NCBI GenBank assembly: GCA_019321725.1
Contig: CM033113.1
Span: 5,518,001 to 5,582,000, forward strand
Direction: 5' to 3'
Source of the DNA: Paulownia fortunei
Lineage: Eukaryota > Streptophyta > Magnoliopsida > Lamiales > Paulowniaceae
Length of the DNA stretch: 64,000 nucleotides
Made by a program: the position numbers and the translations under genes. Position 1 is the first letter of the stretch, and every line of letters starts with the position of its first letter. Shown here one piece after another: positions 1 through 12,724 of the stretch. The notes below the pieces were generated by a model. That model was not told where the DNA came from. It searched no databases and saw nothing but the letters and a program-made list of their open reading frames with translations.

Positions 1-727
1 AGTCTGTACGACTGCATCATAAATTATCGCGACGGTATGTATCTTTTCATTCATTCTCTCATTATTTTGTGCTTATAGTGCTTTTCTCTTCTGGAACGTA
101 TTTTGATTTACGTTGTCTGCGGAATTGCGATGAAAAATTGTTTGGTTTGGGTGCCTACAGAAAAAAAATTGGTTGTTCTTGGTGAGGTTTTCGGAAAAAT
201 ATAACTTTCTTTGAGTTTACTCGGTCCCTGTTTTTGTCTCTTTTTGATGGATGCGCAAACTTATTTCTGATCTAGAGGATTTTCAACATTGCTGAAGAAA
301 TTACAGGATATACTACTTTGTGTTTATTTAGAGATTTTTTTTTCAACAGTTGGCACGTATTACTAGTTTTTAGTGTGGTAATTGGTTTTATAAGATATTT
401 GGATGTGAACATAGCATACATGAATTTTTTATTGTTGTAATTTCTATGAGGACAATTTGAGTTAAATTGATGCTAACTACTATGACGGGGTGACTAATTT
501 TCCTTAATTTGGTTTATTCCTCCAATCAAATAATGGTTCATATCCCATGAATGTATGTGATTATACTGCTGTAATATTTTATATTTTTCTTCTAAGCATG
601 TTAGATATCAGAATTGGGTATATTGTGTGTCAGTGATATTATAGATGCTGTACTTAGTTTGTTGCATATGTGCTTTAAAATTTCGTCTTCCTGGCAGGAG
701 GTTCAGTTATTTTGGTAGAGGCACGAG
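1..727 (+). other. 5' UTR and 5' UTR intron of the OSCA channel gene
   Basis: No coding sequence lies here. A strong donor (GACG followed by GTATGT) starts at 35, and a pyrimidine-rich tract ends in an acceptor at 696-697, so a leader intron of about 35-697 is likely. The second leader exon would then be 698-727, just before the ATG at 728. The transcription start is probably left of the window. The intron is inferred from splice motifs only. Confidence 0.6.
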
Positions 728-3700
728 ATGGCGACCTTTGGGGATATAGGGCTTGCAGCAGGAGTTAATATTCTCAGTGCATTGGTTTTTTTCATAGCAT
801 TTGCCATCCTCAGGCTTCAGCCATTTAATGATAGAGTTTACTTCCCAAAATGGTACCTCAAGGGTTTGAGAAGCAGTCCCACGCACTCAGGTGCGTTTGT
901 TAGCAAATTTGTCAATCTCGACTGGAGATCGTATATTAGATTTCTGAATTGGGTGCCAGATGCATTGAAAATGCCCGAGGCAGAGCTCATTGATCATGCA
1001 GGGCTGGATTCGGCCGTCTATTTGCGAATATACCTACTGGGGTAAGCTTACACATCTGATTTTTCCTTGACTTCGCATATAATTCACAAAACTACCAAAA
1101 AAGGAAAGATTGACTTAGAAATGATTCTATGGATCTTGACTATTAGATTCCATAGATATGATTGTATTCAGTACTGATTTGCATGTGTCTATGTGTTTGG
1201 GGTTTTGATAATACACTGAAATACAGTTCTTCTTTGTGTACTGATTCTGCATTTTGATTATACAGACTGAAGATTTTTGTCCCAGTGGCATTGCTCGCAT
1301 GGGCTATCCTGGTGCCTGTCAACTGGACGAACAACACCTTGGCAATATCTCAAGCAACTGATAAGCTAGAGTATAGTGACATTGACAAGCTTTCTATTTC
1401 AAACATTCCACATGGATCACATAGGTTAGAGCTTTTTACTTCCAGTTTTTTTCGAAGTTTTTGCATTATCCTCACTGTGATAACTATTATTCCAGTCATC
1501 TAATTTTTCCTTTATGGGCTGAAAATACAATTGACTCAATCATAAATTGTTTTTGGCTTGTCTTAGGTTTGGAAATTTTTAGGCAAATGAGCTTCAGTTT
1601 TGAGTTTTTGGGCTCATTTAGTTGACATAAGATTGAATAATTGTATCGTTGGTATGGTGAGGTTTTAGGTGTGATAATAAGTTTTGTTTGGACTTGTTAT
1701 TTATAAGTATATAGGGCTATTTTTGTGATATTAGCTTTGTCTCCCTCTTTGTTCTAGTGTCTGCAATAGCATTGGCATTGAGACGGTTGAAGGCTCTAAC
1801 AACCAAGTCGCTAGGTGGAAACCGAATTGCTGGTAGCATTTTGGGGTGTAAGTGGGTGTCACAGACAACAGTATTTCCTGCTAATAAGTCAGTTACCTTT
1901 AGTGATGATTTGGGGGGTCATCTTGGGCTATGATTTGCAATTTTTGAGGCAGCTTTTAAAGGCCTACATTTGATGTTGGTAGATCTGATTGGTGCCAGAA
2001 AAACCAAAGGAGTTCAGATCTTTTACGCACACACATGAATTTTTTCTTCCTTGGACACGCAACTCTAGTTTTGAATATTTATTTCTTGTTAACTAATTTA
2101 TTATTTTTTGTGTTTAGATAAACTAGAGATAAGAGTCGTAATAAACTTTGTCCTTCGTTCTATTTTGTCATGTCTAATAAATTAATAGGCAATTTTTTTG
2201 CTTTGTATAAGAGTTTGCTTGAAATGGCACTGATGCTTTATATGTCTATTTACAGGTTGTGGACTCATATAATAATGGCCTATGCCTTTACTTTTTGGAC
2301 ATGCTATACCTTGCGGAAGGAGTATGAAACAGTTGCTACAATGCGCTTACACTTTCTTGCTTCAGAAAGACGTCGTCCTGATCAATTCACGGTAAGAAGC
2401 AGTATCTTGCTGACTTTTAATCTCGGGGATGTGGAAGGTTTCTAAGAAGGGTATAGACATTATTTAACTCCAGGAAATGACATGACTTTGGTATTTTCGT
2501 AGATCTTTTTCTTGATTCCCGTAAAATTGGATTATGTGTTGTTGATATGCGAAATACATAATATATTGGGTATGCCTGTATTTTATGACAAGTACACAGT
2601 ATCTACATTACAAAAGAGTGTATACTGGTGTATTTTAAAGTCAACTGAAAGTTATAAATACTTTCATTACATACTAGTTCAAAAAACATGCTATGTGAAT
2701 TGTCTTTTTGGTTTTTTTTAATCAATATTCATCAGAATCCTAAAGCTTTCTTTCCTAGTCATTTTTCCTTTGTCCCTTTCTTGGCATCATCTGGAGCTTC
2801 TTTAGTCGAAGTGCTTTTGTTGAGAAATTTAGTCAGGCGGACACGATCTAAGTTGTTGAATATAGACTGAATTTAACATTTTTCAGATGGGTAAATCACT
2901 GTATAGCACCCTTTAGACCTTTTGGTTATCTATTTCTGGTCAAAATTTTAGAAGGCATAAGTATGAGGAATGTTGAGGAATTATTTTGAATCAGCTCATC
3001 ACATTTGTAAAGCACTTTCTGATGTGTGAGTAGAGATAGCTTTGGGTTATGCTCGAGCTATTAGCATAAAATAAATGAAAAAAATGTATGTGGTGATATA
3101 TCCTATGGAACGTGTTTTGTGCTCAGGCATTTGTTCATGTTGGTCTGACGTTGCATGCTTGTTTGTGTTTTTTGTGTAGATGACCTGCTACCAGGATATA
3201 TCTGGTAGTTTAACCTTGTGTCTTCATTGACAACTTTTGCTGGTTTATTTCCTAGTTAGTAGTTTCTTTGGTACATCAGGCCAACTTTCTTTCCCCTTCT
3301 CTTTGTAATTACTAGGACTTCTCAAACTTGGTTTTGCAGGTTCTTGTTAAAAATGTGCCACCGGACCCAGATGAATCAGTGACAGAATGTGTAGAGCACT
3401 TTTTCTTGGTCAACCATCCGGATCACTACCTAACTCATCAGGTTTTCTTGACGCTAAAATTTCCTGCAAATTGTGGTTTTTGGGTGTAAACTGTTTATGG
3501 AATGGTTGGAATTTCTGCTTGATTCTTTTGTGTCCAGAATTATCCCTCAGTTTAAGTTATTTGTTAAATTCTAGGAAGCATGGGATTCACCCCATATTAG
3601 GATGTTTCTGTTTATACACATCTTGGGGATGCAAGGGCACTATAGAATTTTATTTTTGTTTTGCTATTTTTTTTGGTGTTAGGATGCACTAATTGCATGT

Positions 3701-6700
3701 AACGACCCATAGTGACATCTAATGTTTTGGAACCAAAATGGACTTTGAAAACAAAGAGATGGTTAAGTAATATTATGAACATATTTGGGTCAAGAAGATA
3801 AGAATAGAAAAATAGTATGTGAGTTGAAGAAAGAAATTGTAAAGAAAGTGAGCCATCATAGAATTATGATACCTTTAATGACCTCTACTTTGTGTCCCCG
3901 TCATCTGATGTGCTTCTCAAATTCACAAGCTATTGTTTCTTGTATTCTTCATATTCCACTATCAAAAATGAAAAAATGACCTAGGTTTCTTGTCTTTGTA
4001 TCTACCATTGGGATTATGTTTTAACTCTTGGATTATACATATTTCACAACAAATTGAGAGAGAATGAAAATGCACATAGTTTTATTGTGTGGCTTTGCTT
4101 GTCAATAGTGTCCTTTTTCTTGGGAAATTCATGTCTGGTTGTTTGTGTCATGTCTTGCCTCTGTGTAGTTGCTTCATAGTATAATTGACGACTATAGGCT
4201 ACTTCAGAAACATACATGTCTATGTGACTGGTATGCATTGTGAATTAAGCTTTTTGTACTGGCAACGTGCATCTTTCTTCTTATAAAGATATATGCAGGT
4301 TGTGATCAATGCCAATAAACTTGCAAAACTGGTCAAGGAGAAGAAAAGTAAGGAAAACTGGCTTGACTATTACCAATTAAAATATTCAAGAAATCAATCG
4401 CAACGGCCTGTGTCAAAGGTACTGTTATATACTGCAGTGTTTCTTAAGTCCTATATCTTGCACCAATTGTTAGGAATTTTTTCAAATGTTTTTAATAGAA
4501 ATTTTATGTCAGTTGTGATATGATGCATCAATTGAGAGGTTGGGTGGTGCCATTTACTTCTTTACAATTTTGCAGACTGGTTTTCTTGGCCTTTGGGGAG
4601 ATAAAGTGGATGCAATTGATTATCAGACAGCTGAAATAGAGAGACTGTCAAAAGAAGTGAGTACAAATACTCAAATATTCCTTCTAGATCTGTCTGGCTT
4701 TTCCACCATGCATATTCATTTTCATATAACAGAGTTGCACGTAATGATATTGCCCTTGAGGTCTGTAAAATAAATTTAGTTCTGAACAAAAGTTGGGTAC
4801 TTTTTCGATGTCTGCAATATTAGAAGCTGGAGTTTCCTCGTTCAGGAAAACGTCTATTGTAATATTCACATTCACCATCACAACAAACTAATGCCATCCT
4901 ATTACTGTTAAGGGTGAGTAACTGAGTATATGGACTTGCATACTTTTGCGCTCTTTCTCTCAATTGCAAATGACAGAATAGAAGGTGCATGCATAGTGCA
5001 TGAAGTTATTGTCACTGAGGGGTTTGGGGAGGGTAAGATGCATATACTATGCAAAGCAGAATATTTGACTTGTCACCTCCAGGGCATTAACGAACCACCC
5101 GTTACTGTTGAGCCAAGGGCCATCTTTAGTTGCACAGACAAAGATTGGAAAGAAAAATTTGTCATCCTTCTTATTGTGATATACTAGAAATACCTACCAA
5201 AGGGGAATGAGTATCCTTCTCCTTTTTTTACGCATCGAGAAAGTGATCTGTTTGTTTTCCAAAGTCTGTTTTTCCCATTCTTTGACAATTCTTCTTTCCC
5301 TATTCTTACCAAATTTGTCAGAAGCGAAAATTCCCTAAGCCTGATTGATCTTGATAATAGTATCAGGCATGAACATTTGTTTTCCATGTCTTCATTTGAT
5401 GCGTGGTTTTTCCTAGCATGTTTTCACTGTTGACCAGACAAATAATATACCCATTTACGATGGACATTGTTTAAATCGTGATGCTGTTCAACTGTTGTTT
5501 CCTTTTTGCATAGAGGTCGACAGTTATTATGGTACATAAGGTAGCATGTTCAAGAAGCACTTGCCGATATGAGAAGATTTTAAAATGAAAATAACTTATC
5601 TATTCGTCTAAATATTTAAGAATTGCTTTCCATTATTGCTAACTTTTATGTTTTTAGTTATACAACCCCATATGTTATATAGATTTATTAGGTCTGAATT
5701 TTCTGCTGCGAACAAGATGAACGGTCTTGGTTATTCTGCCTTACAACATATTGATGGATTTTAAAACTTCTTTTGGTTATAACTAAGCATCACATTCATA
5801 TGCAGATAGCTGAAGAGCGGGAGAGGGTAAAAACTGATCCAAAGTGTATCATGCCGGCGGCTTTTGTCTCCTTTAAAACTCGGTGGGGTGCTGCTGTGTG
5901 TGCACAAACACAGCAATCCAGAAATCCGACGTTGTGGTTAACAGGGTGGGCTCCAGAGCCACGTGATGTCTACTGGGATAACCTGGCAATTCCTTATGTT
6001 TCACTGACTATTAGGAGGCTTATTATTGCTGTTGCTTTCTTCTTCCTTACATTCTTCTTCATGATCCCTGTCACTGCCGTGCAATCTCTTGCAAATATTG
6101 AGGGTATTGAAAAGAGGGCACCATTTCTTAGGCCAATTACTGAAGTGTGAGTATTGCTTTTAAGAAGTATTTGCATCATCATATAATTTCTATTTGTCTA
6201 AGAATTACAAATTCATGTGTTTTGGTCCCGTTCACTGTTCAATGATCTGATGGACTGTGATCTGATTACTTTTTGTCTAAAAATAACTGGATAGTTACTG
6301 ATGATTTCTCTTTCATTAATTGTTTAGTTTTTTTTCGATCGTTCTCCTTTCATATTTGCTCTGGCCTAGGACCACATATTTTGATGCTTGGAAGCTATAT
6401 TTTCTTGAATTGGCATCCATTTGATGTAATAATTTGCACTATAACTTTGCTTAGTTAAAGCATCCCTCTGCTTCTTGGCTTGGGAAATGGAAGCATCTCA
6501 AGCATTTTTTCTAGTCACATGTGCCAAGGAAGTCCAGGACCATACCCAAGATATCATTGCAGTGGATCGCAATAGATCCTGCTTAAGTAGTTTTGCCTTG
6601 AGTTGGGAAAATTACATTTGGCTTTGGTTGTTTGGTTTTTTAAGAAGTTTCTGCCTCCTACGGTCAATTTTTCTACCAATGGTATTATTTGATTTTTTCT

Positions 6701-8768
6701 TTACATGAAACTGAAATGGAAAGCTTTCAAGAAACTTTGAGAGAAAAACTGGCTATCAGCTTTGTTCTAGAATCTTCTTCCCCTTATCTTTTTGTTTAAA
6801 TATGTTGTTGGCTCAGAAACTTTTCTCTTTTTTCCGTTAGCTTAGAAGATTGAGTTGGCTCTACCAACTTAATTTTGTTCTCTAATGGTTATAGAGATAG
6901 AACTGTAGTTCGTGGTGTGCTAGAGAAGATTTTAAAAGCTTTAGCAAAAAAGGGCTCATATATTCTGATACTGCAGCCATTAGAAACTCGACATTCTATA
7001 AAATAAAGAGAACTATAAATTTATGTAGTAATATAGACAATCATTATGTAATGAGCAAATTCAGCATAGTTTGTTAAGACTTTTAACAACTTGTTTCTAG
7101 ATCATTTGCTCTTTTGCCATTTTTTCACTTCTTGAATGTCACAGTTTCTTTAGCAAAAATTGGCCATTGTGACATGTGTTGGTTTGGGACCAAGATTTGG
7201 AAGATTAATTTCACAGTGATCTCTTAGAATTAGTGAACCTTCTTAGAGATCGCTCCCACTTGCTGAATAGATTGTGAATAGTGTTGTATGGTGCCTTAGT
7301 GTCACTTTTTATTTTCCTAACATACAATTATTATTTTTATTTAATGATCCTTGTGCTTTGAGCATTGATTTCAGTAGTTTTATTTGAAAAGTGTTTTCTT
7401 ATTCTATGTTCCATGTACAAAGATTATTTTGGCAACACATAATGCTACTTTTTGTTGGGTATCATTTACCATTTTCACTTTACTATTAATACGATGTTTG
7501 TTATGCAGACCTTTCATCAAGTCTTTTATCCAAGGTGTTTTACCTTCGATTGCTTTGAAGATTTTTCTTATAGTGCTACCAACAATATTGATGATGATGT
7601 CCAAATTTGAGGGCTTTCTGTCAATATCAGCTCTGGAGAGGAGATCTGCCTTGAGATATTATATATTCAACTTTATAAATGTTTTCCTTGTGAGCGTAAT
7701 AGCAGGAACTGCATTTGAACAACTCAATACTTTTCTTCATCAGTCCCCAAACGAGTATGTCACTTGAACATAATCAACTGTGCCTTTGTTTGCTTGTGTC
7801 TTTGATAGTGAAAATATTTGTGATTCCTTATCTAAAGTTATGTTTACACAAATACAATCACTCGTTAGTGTGTGGATGGATAATCTTGTTCATTGTTTTG
7901 TCTATTATGAGATACAAGATTAACACTAATTCATTATAGGCATTTTTTTTATGAGCTGATGGAATGAATTCTTGTTATTTTCCCTGTTGAATAAATAAGA
8001 AGCAGATGAATCTTTTCCTTACTAGTATCTTTGTCCGTTAGAAAGTAGGCTAATGCTTGATTAATGCCCATGGTATTTGTACTTTGCAAATGTTATCTGA
8101 ATGGCCTGAGAAGCATAGAGATTGGAAGTCATAATATTTATTTTTCTATAAATAATCGGTGTTTCCAATCTGATGAGTTATTAATGTCCATGATGTTTGC
8201 ACCTCAGACATCTGCATTTGTTATCTGAATGACCTGACAAACCTAGAGATTGGAGGTCGTAATATATATTTTCAATAAAATAATTTGTGTTTCCTATGTG
8301 ATGAGTTATTCTGCTGTGGCCTTTCCCTATTGTGCGGTATTTTGTCTTCAGGAACATACAAGAAGATTGTATCATGGGTTCGAAGTTCCATAGATAGAAA
8401 CTGATTCATCTTATATGTGATTGCTCATTGCAGTATCCCTAGAATAATTGGTGTTGCAATCCCTATGAAAGCAACTTTCTTTATCACTTATGTAATGGTT
8501 GATGGATGGGCTGGTGTTGCGGGAGAGATCTTAAGACTGAAACCATTGATATTCTTCCATCTGAAAAACTTCTTCCTGGTGAAGACTGAAAAGGACAGAG
8601 AGGAGGCGATGGATCCAGGAAGCATTGGTTTTAACACGGGTGAACCTCAAATACAATTATATTTTCTTCTAGGCCTTGTCTACGCTGTGGTGACACCAGT
8701 TTTCCTTCCTTTTATATTGGTTTTCTTTGCCTTGGCATATATGGTATTCCGCCATCAGGTAGAATTAT

Positions 8769-8820
<52 letters not shown>

Positions 8821-8971
8821 AGCGCGCGCACACAGATTTGGAATCCAAAGAAGCATGAAATAATTTGTTATCATTGTCTGCTAAACAACATTAGAGATTT
8901 CTTTGAAATCAAATGCAACATATTATGTTGTGTGAATATATATGATGAGTGCCATTTTTCCAATTTCTGTG

Positions 8972-9002
<31 letters not shown>

Positions 9003-9736
9003 GTCTCTCCATACATGAACCAAGATACATGCTCATCATATGAATCAAGCCATGATGTTTTGTTGTATCTGTGTGCCACAGCACAATGGACCATTTGTAT
9101 GTGAATTTGTAACACAACATAAAGCCTGACATGATATTCCCTTTTTATTATGCAGATCATAAATGTATACAACCAAGAATATGAAAGTGCTGCAGCATTT
9201 TGGCCAGATGTACATGGACGAATAATCTGTGCCCTGATCTTCTCACAGCTGGTTCTGATGGGATTAATGAGTACAAAAGGGGCCCTTCAGTCCCCGCCAA
9301 TCCTTATTGCACTTACTGTGTTGACCTTCTTTTTCCATAGGTTCTGCAAAGGCCGTTATGAACCAGCTTTTGTTAAATATCCTTTACAGGTTTGTAGCAA
9401 TTCCCAATTTATAGATGAAAATTTCTTAATAATGACATTTCATTTTAATCAAAATCTTTTTATTCATTGCATCATTGTGGATTACAGGAAGCAATGATGA
9501 AAGATACACTGGAACGTGCAAGAGAACCAAACCTGAACTTGAAAGGCTATCTCCAATATGCTTATGTCCACCCAATTTTTAAAGATGATGAGGATGATGA
9601 AGATGAAGATCTAAATGGGAAAGATGACAGTGTGATAGTACCTACCAAAAGACAGTCTCGAAGAAATACTCCGGTCCCCAGCAAAATTAGCGGTGCATCC
9701 TCACCATCACTACCGGATGTTGTTCCTGAAAACTGA
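728..9736 (+). CDS. OSCA1: OSCA1/CSC1-type hyperosmolality- and mechanosensitive Ca2+-permeable channel
   Basis: Coding exons: 728-1041, 1266-1424, 2256-2391, 3340-3441, 4299-4418, 4576-4656, 5806-6146, 7509-7754, 8434-8758, 9156-9389, 9488-9736. All are GT-AG with matching phases and give 768 residues, the usual size for plant OSCA1 proteins (about 770). The N-terminus (MATFGDIGLAAGVNILSA) holds the first membrane helix of the RSN1_TM domain. Residues of about 190-360 form the cytosolic domain, with VPPDPDES, HFFLVNHPDHY and NWLDYYQLKY motifs. Residues of about 365-640 form the multi-helix pore domain, with IPMKATFFITYVMVDGWAG and EAMDPGSI motifs. The family acts as a dimeric cation channel gated by membrane tension or osmotic stress, in the plasma membrane or endomembranes. 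The tail has an acidic Asp/Glu run near residue 720 and a basic Ser-rich end. The family call is very secure; the exact OSCA1 paralogue is not. Confidence 0.95.
8061..8309 (+). repeat. Tandem duplication of about 120 bp in an OSCA intron
   Basis: Two adjacent diverged copies (about 8061-8180 and 8181-8309) share TTAATG.CCATG, GTTATCTGAATG.CCTGA, AGAGATTGGA and GTGATGAGTTA-type blocks in the same order. The repeat lies wholly in the intron between the 7509-7754 and 8434-8758 exons and does not disturb splicing. Confidence 0.75.
8772..8835 (+). repeat. Compound microsatellite (TC)n(AC)n
   Basis: About 20 TC units pass directly into about 9 AC units and a short GC/AC end. It begins 14 bp after the end of the 8434-8758 exon, inside the OSCA intron. 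Confidence 0.95.
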
Positions 9737-11800
9737 GTCTTAAATGTTGAAACTGTTCCCCGTTTGTACCTGGTACTTGCACTCACTGCCAAAGCTGGTT
9801 TAGTGATCCTGTAAATTAAACGAGAAGAAATGACTAAATTTTCGTGTAAGATACCAAGTGAAGGGAAGGTTAGAAAGACCTGTGGTTTTCCAATTTTAAC
9901 GGGGTAGAGTAATTTGGTGGCATTTAAACTTTAGTTTGTAGAAGATGGTAGGATGTGAATAGCCCCGATGAGGATTGAGGTGTACGCGTTAAGATCTGCA
10001 TTAAGATTTTATATGTGTACATTTAAACTGAAAAATCCTCACCCGGATTGGGAAGTTCCAGTGTTAGGTTTTATACTAGCAATGCGGGTTGTACTCTTGA
10101 GTCTTAAAATATTGATGCGTGTACATTTCTTGTAAAGTTCGTGGTTTTTGAGCCATTGTTTTCTATCTCTTTGGTGTGGTTGCGGGTATGCTATGGGATA
10201 AATCAGTAGTATTTCCTTTATAAATTTTGAGTCTATTCAAATTGCTGAAGTCTGATGATTTTGCTTGTATTATGTTAATCAGAAATGCTAATATGTGATA
10301 TCTTTTCAGTCCCAGGTGTGGTCTCAATTGGCATAACAATGTTAAATCAGACCAAAAATAAAAAATAAAAAATAGAGAACAAGTTATTGTAATTGAGCCA
10401 GGATTGTAAGTGTATTTTTCTTGATCTTTACATTCTAGACTATAAAAGGGGTTGGTTAAATTCAACCTTATTATCTCAGTTGTACTTAGGTTGCTTTATC
10501 GAAAATGTCAATGCCAATCAAATAAAAATGATTTTATTTGGCTTTGTCAGAGGCAACAGCTGCCGGGTAAAATTCATGGACTGGAATTTTGATAGAACAT
10601 GTCTGGTACATTGTTGTACTCTTATTATGTTATAGTATATAATTTTGTAAATATGCACCTTGGCATTTTTGTCTGATGCATTGTTTGTGTTGTTTTATTC
10701 TCTCACACTTTCTGGAATTGCTTTTGGCAGGAGTTGAGTGGTCCAATATGTTTTGTGTTTGATACTGTTTCATCTAAATTTTACATTTTTATTTTTTTTA
10801 TCTTGATGAAATATGTAATTACCACGGAGCTATAATTATGAGGTTGGCTAATTTTGTTGAGCCCAGAAAAGAAAGTGAAAAAACGGGACACGGGAAAAAC
10901 GAGAATTTATTATTTTCCGAGTAATAAAAAATGATTTTGTGCCATTTCCTCTACTTCCCTTGCCCTTTATTGAGATGTCTGGAATACTGTTATAACTATT
11001 AAATTTGTTCATTTTCTTTGTAATAAGATTTTTACAATAATCGACAACAATTACTATTTTTCAATCCAAACCTAAGAGTAATTGGAGTGTCTTAGACCGG
11101 CGCTCCCACATGAGGCTGGACCGCGGCTCCATCCCTAGGAGTTTGGCATATATCTAGAACTTGCTTTTGCATAACATACATAAATAAAATATGCCATATT
11201 TAATATTTTAGGTACCAAAAATGAAATTCACATTAAAATCATATTTTATCTTATATTCTAATATCATTAATATATGTTAAAATATATATTGATAATATTA
11301 TTTTATACATTTTGTGTGTATTTATAATAATAAAATAAAAAATAAAAAATTATTTAAAATAGAGGATTCTGCTTGATAAAAATCTGTATTAATTTTTGAA
11401 AAAGCAGATCTGGGAATCATAATAATAATTGCATCACAAATGGGAAAAGGAGATCAATTGATAGATACATAATATTTTCCATTTCACACCTAAATCTTGT
11501 AACATTAATTACCATTACCTAAAATAATCCGAAGATCCAATCTAATTAATTACCTACCTTCCTTAACCAACCCAGAGAAAGGAATGGACTCTCGTCACCT
11601 TTTTACTCAGATACTTAACCAAAATTATCATCAATTTTCAGAGAGTCAATTTTTGTGTTTTAACTTTTCGCAGCCCACAGTTTTTTTCCCCATTTTAGTT
11701 TTATTTACCTAAGACATAAGTTACACCGCTTTTGAGAGCCATCTGTTTTACGGTAAGTTTCCCTCTACGTATCTCCACTTTTTTCCCGTTCTCTGCACGC
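9737..11800. other. 3' UTR of the OSCA gene and AT-rich spacer
   Basis: The first several hundred bases after the stop are probably the OSCA 3' UTR; no single poly(A) signal stands out. From about 10300 the DNA is AT-rich spacer with A/T runs. A short GC-rich patch at about 11095-11150 is unexplained. The small open frames here are not coding by composition or similarity. Confidence 0.5.
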
Positions 11801-11806
11801 AAGTCG

Positions 11807-11814
11807 TATATAAG
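11807..11814 (+). promoter_or_regulatory. TATA-box candidate of the JmjC demethylase gene
   Basis: TATATAAG lies about 200 bp upstream of a leader-intron donor (AAG followed by GTAAGT at 12013). Spacing and orientation fit a start site near 11840. This is a motif match only. Confidence 0.45.
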
Positions 11815-11839
11815 ATGCGTAATATATAAAATCATATTC

Positions 11840-12724
11840 CATAGATATTGAGATTTTCTTAGATTCTTTCTCATCGGAATTCCTGTTTTTTTTTTTTTTC
11901 TATTAATCCTTTCTCCAGTATGCAATTCAGTTTCATATCCGAAGCAATTCACCGAACTAGCGGCAGCTAAAGAAATTGGATTCGGGGAAGAAACATTCTG
12001 TTAATTGATAAGGTAAGTTGAAAATCAGCGGCTCTGTTTTCCAGTTGGTTTTCAATGCGTTTGTGATGATTTGGTATTTTTACGTGAATTGGCTCGTGGG
12101 ATTGAATTTTTTTTTTTTTTAAAATGTGTATGAGTTCTTGATTGATGAGGCGATGAGTGTGTTTGAATTGATATGGATTTTCGATTGTGGAAATTGGTTC
12201 TGTGGTTGATACTGGTGATATGTATGCGTAATTTTTTTATGATGAAGTGATGTGGATTAAATGCATTGACTCAGTTTTAGTTGACTCTGCATCAACCTTT
12301 TTTTTAAATGTTCGTGGAGTTCAAGAGCTTATTTCTATCAATTCATGGCGCAAATACTCTAGTATCGCTCTATGTTTTTTTAAGTATGTTAAAATGTTGT
12401 AGTGTCTAGTGATTGTGCGTGGGGAATTGAATTGAGTAATTTTCTTACAGAAAGAAAATTGATTATAATCTTGATCCAGTGAAAACACTACAAAGAAATG
12501 CATGCTTTCTGGTTCAACTATCTGCACGTGTGCAGTTGAATGTGCTTGCACAGTTTGGTTATGCGCATGAGATGCATGATATCTTTATGGTTTGGGGAAT
12601 TTATTGTGCGATGACTGATGTCATGGATTGTTGCTTTTGTTGACCAGTTTTGTTTTTAGAACTGGATTCACGGAATTTGTTTATAAACTAGGCTTCATTA
12701 CTCAAGTGCATCTGCAGTGTGGCA
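11840..12724 (+). other. 5' UTR with leader intron of the JmjC gene
   Basis: A leader exon ends at 12012 before GTAAGT. The next acceptor (CATCTGCAG) ends at 12717, so the intron is about 12013-12717. Only seven leader bases remain before the ATG at 12725. The transcription start is inferred from the TATA candidate. Confidence 0.6.

Noticed and set aside
12719..12724. Possible upstream GTG start for the JmjC protein
   Set aside because: The first ATG at 12725 is in the same frame and is the normal plant start; GTG initiation is not expected.
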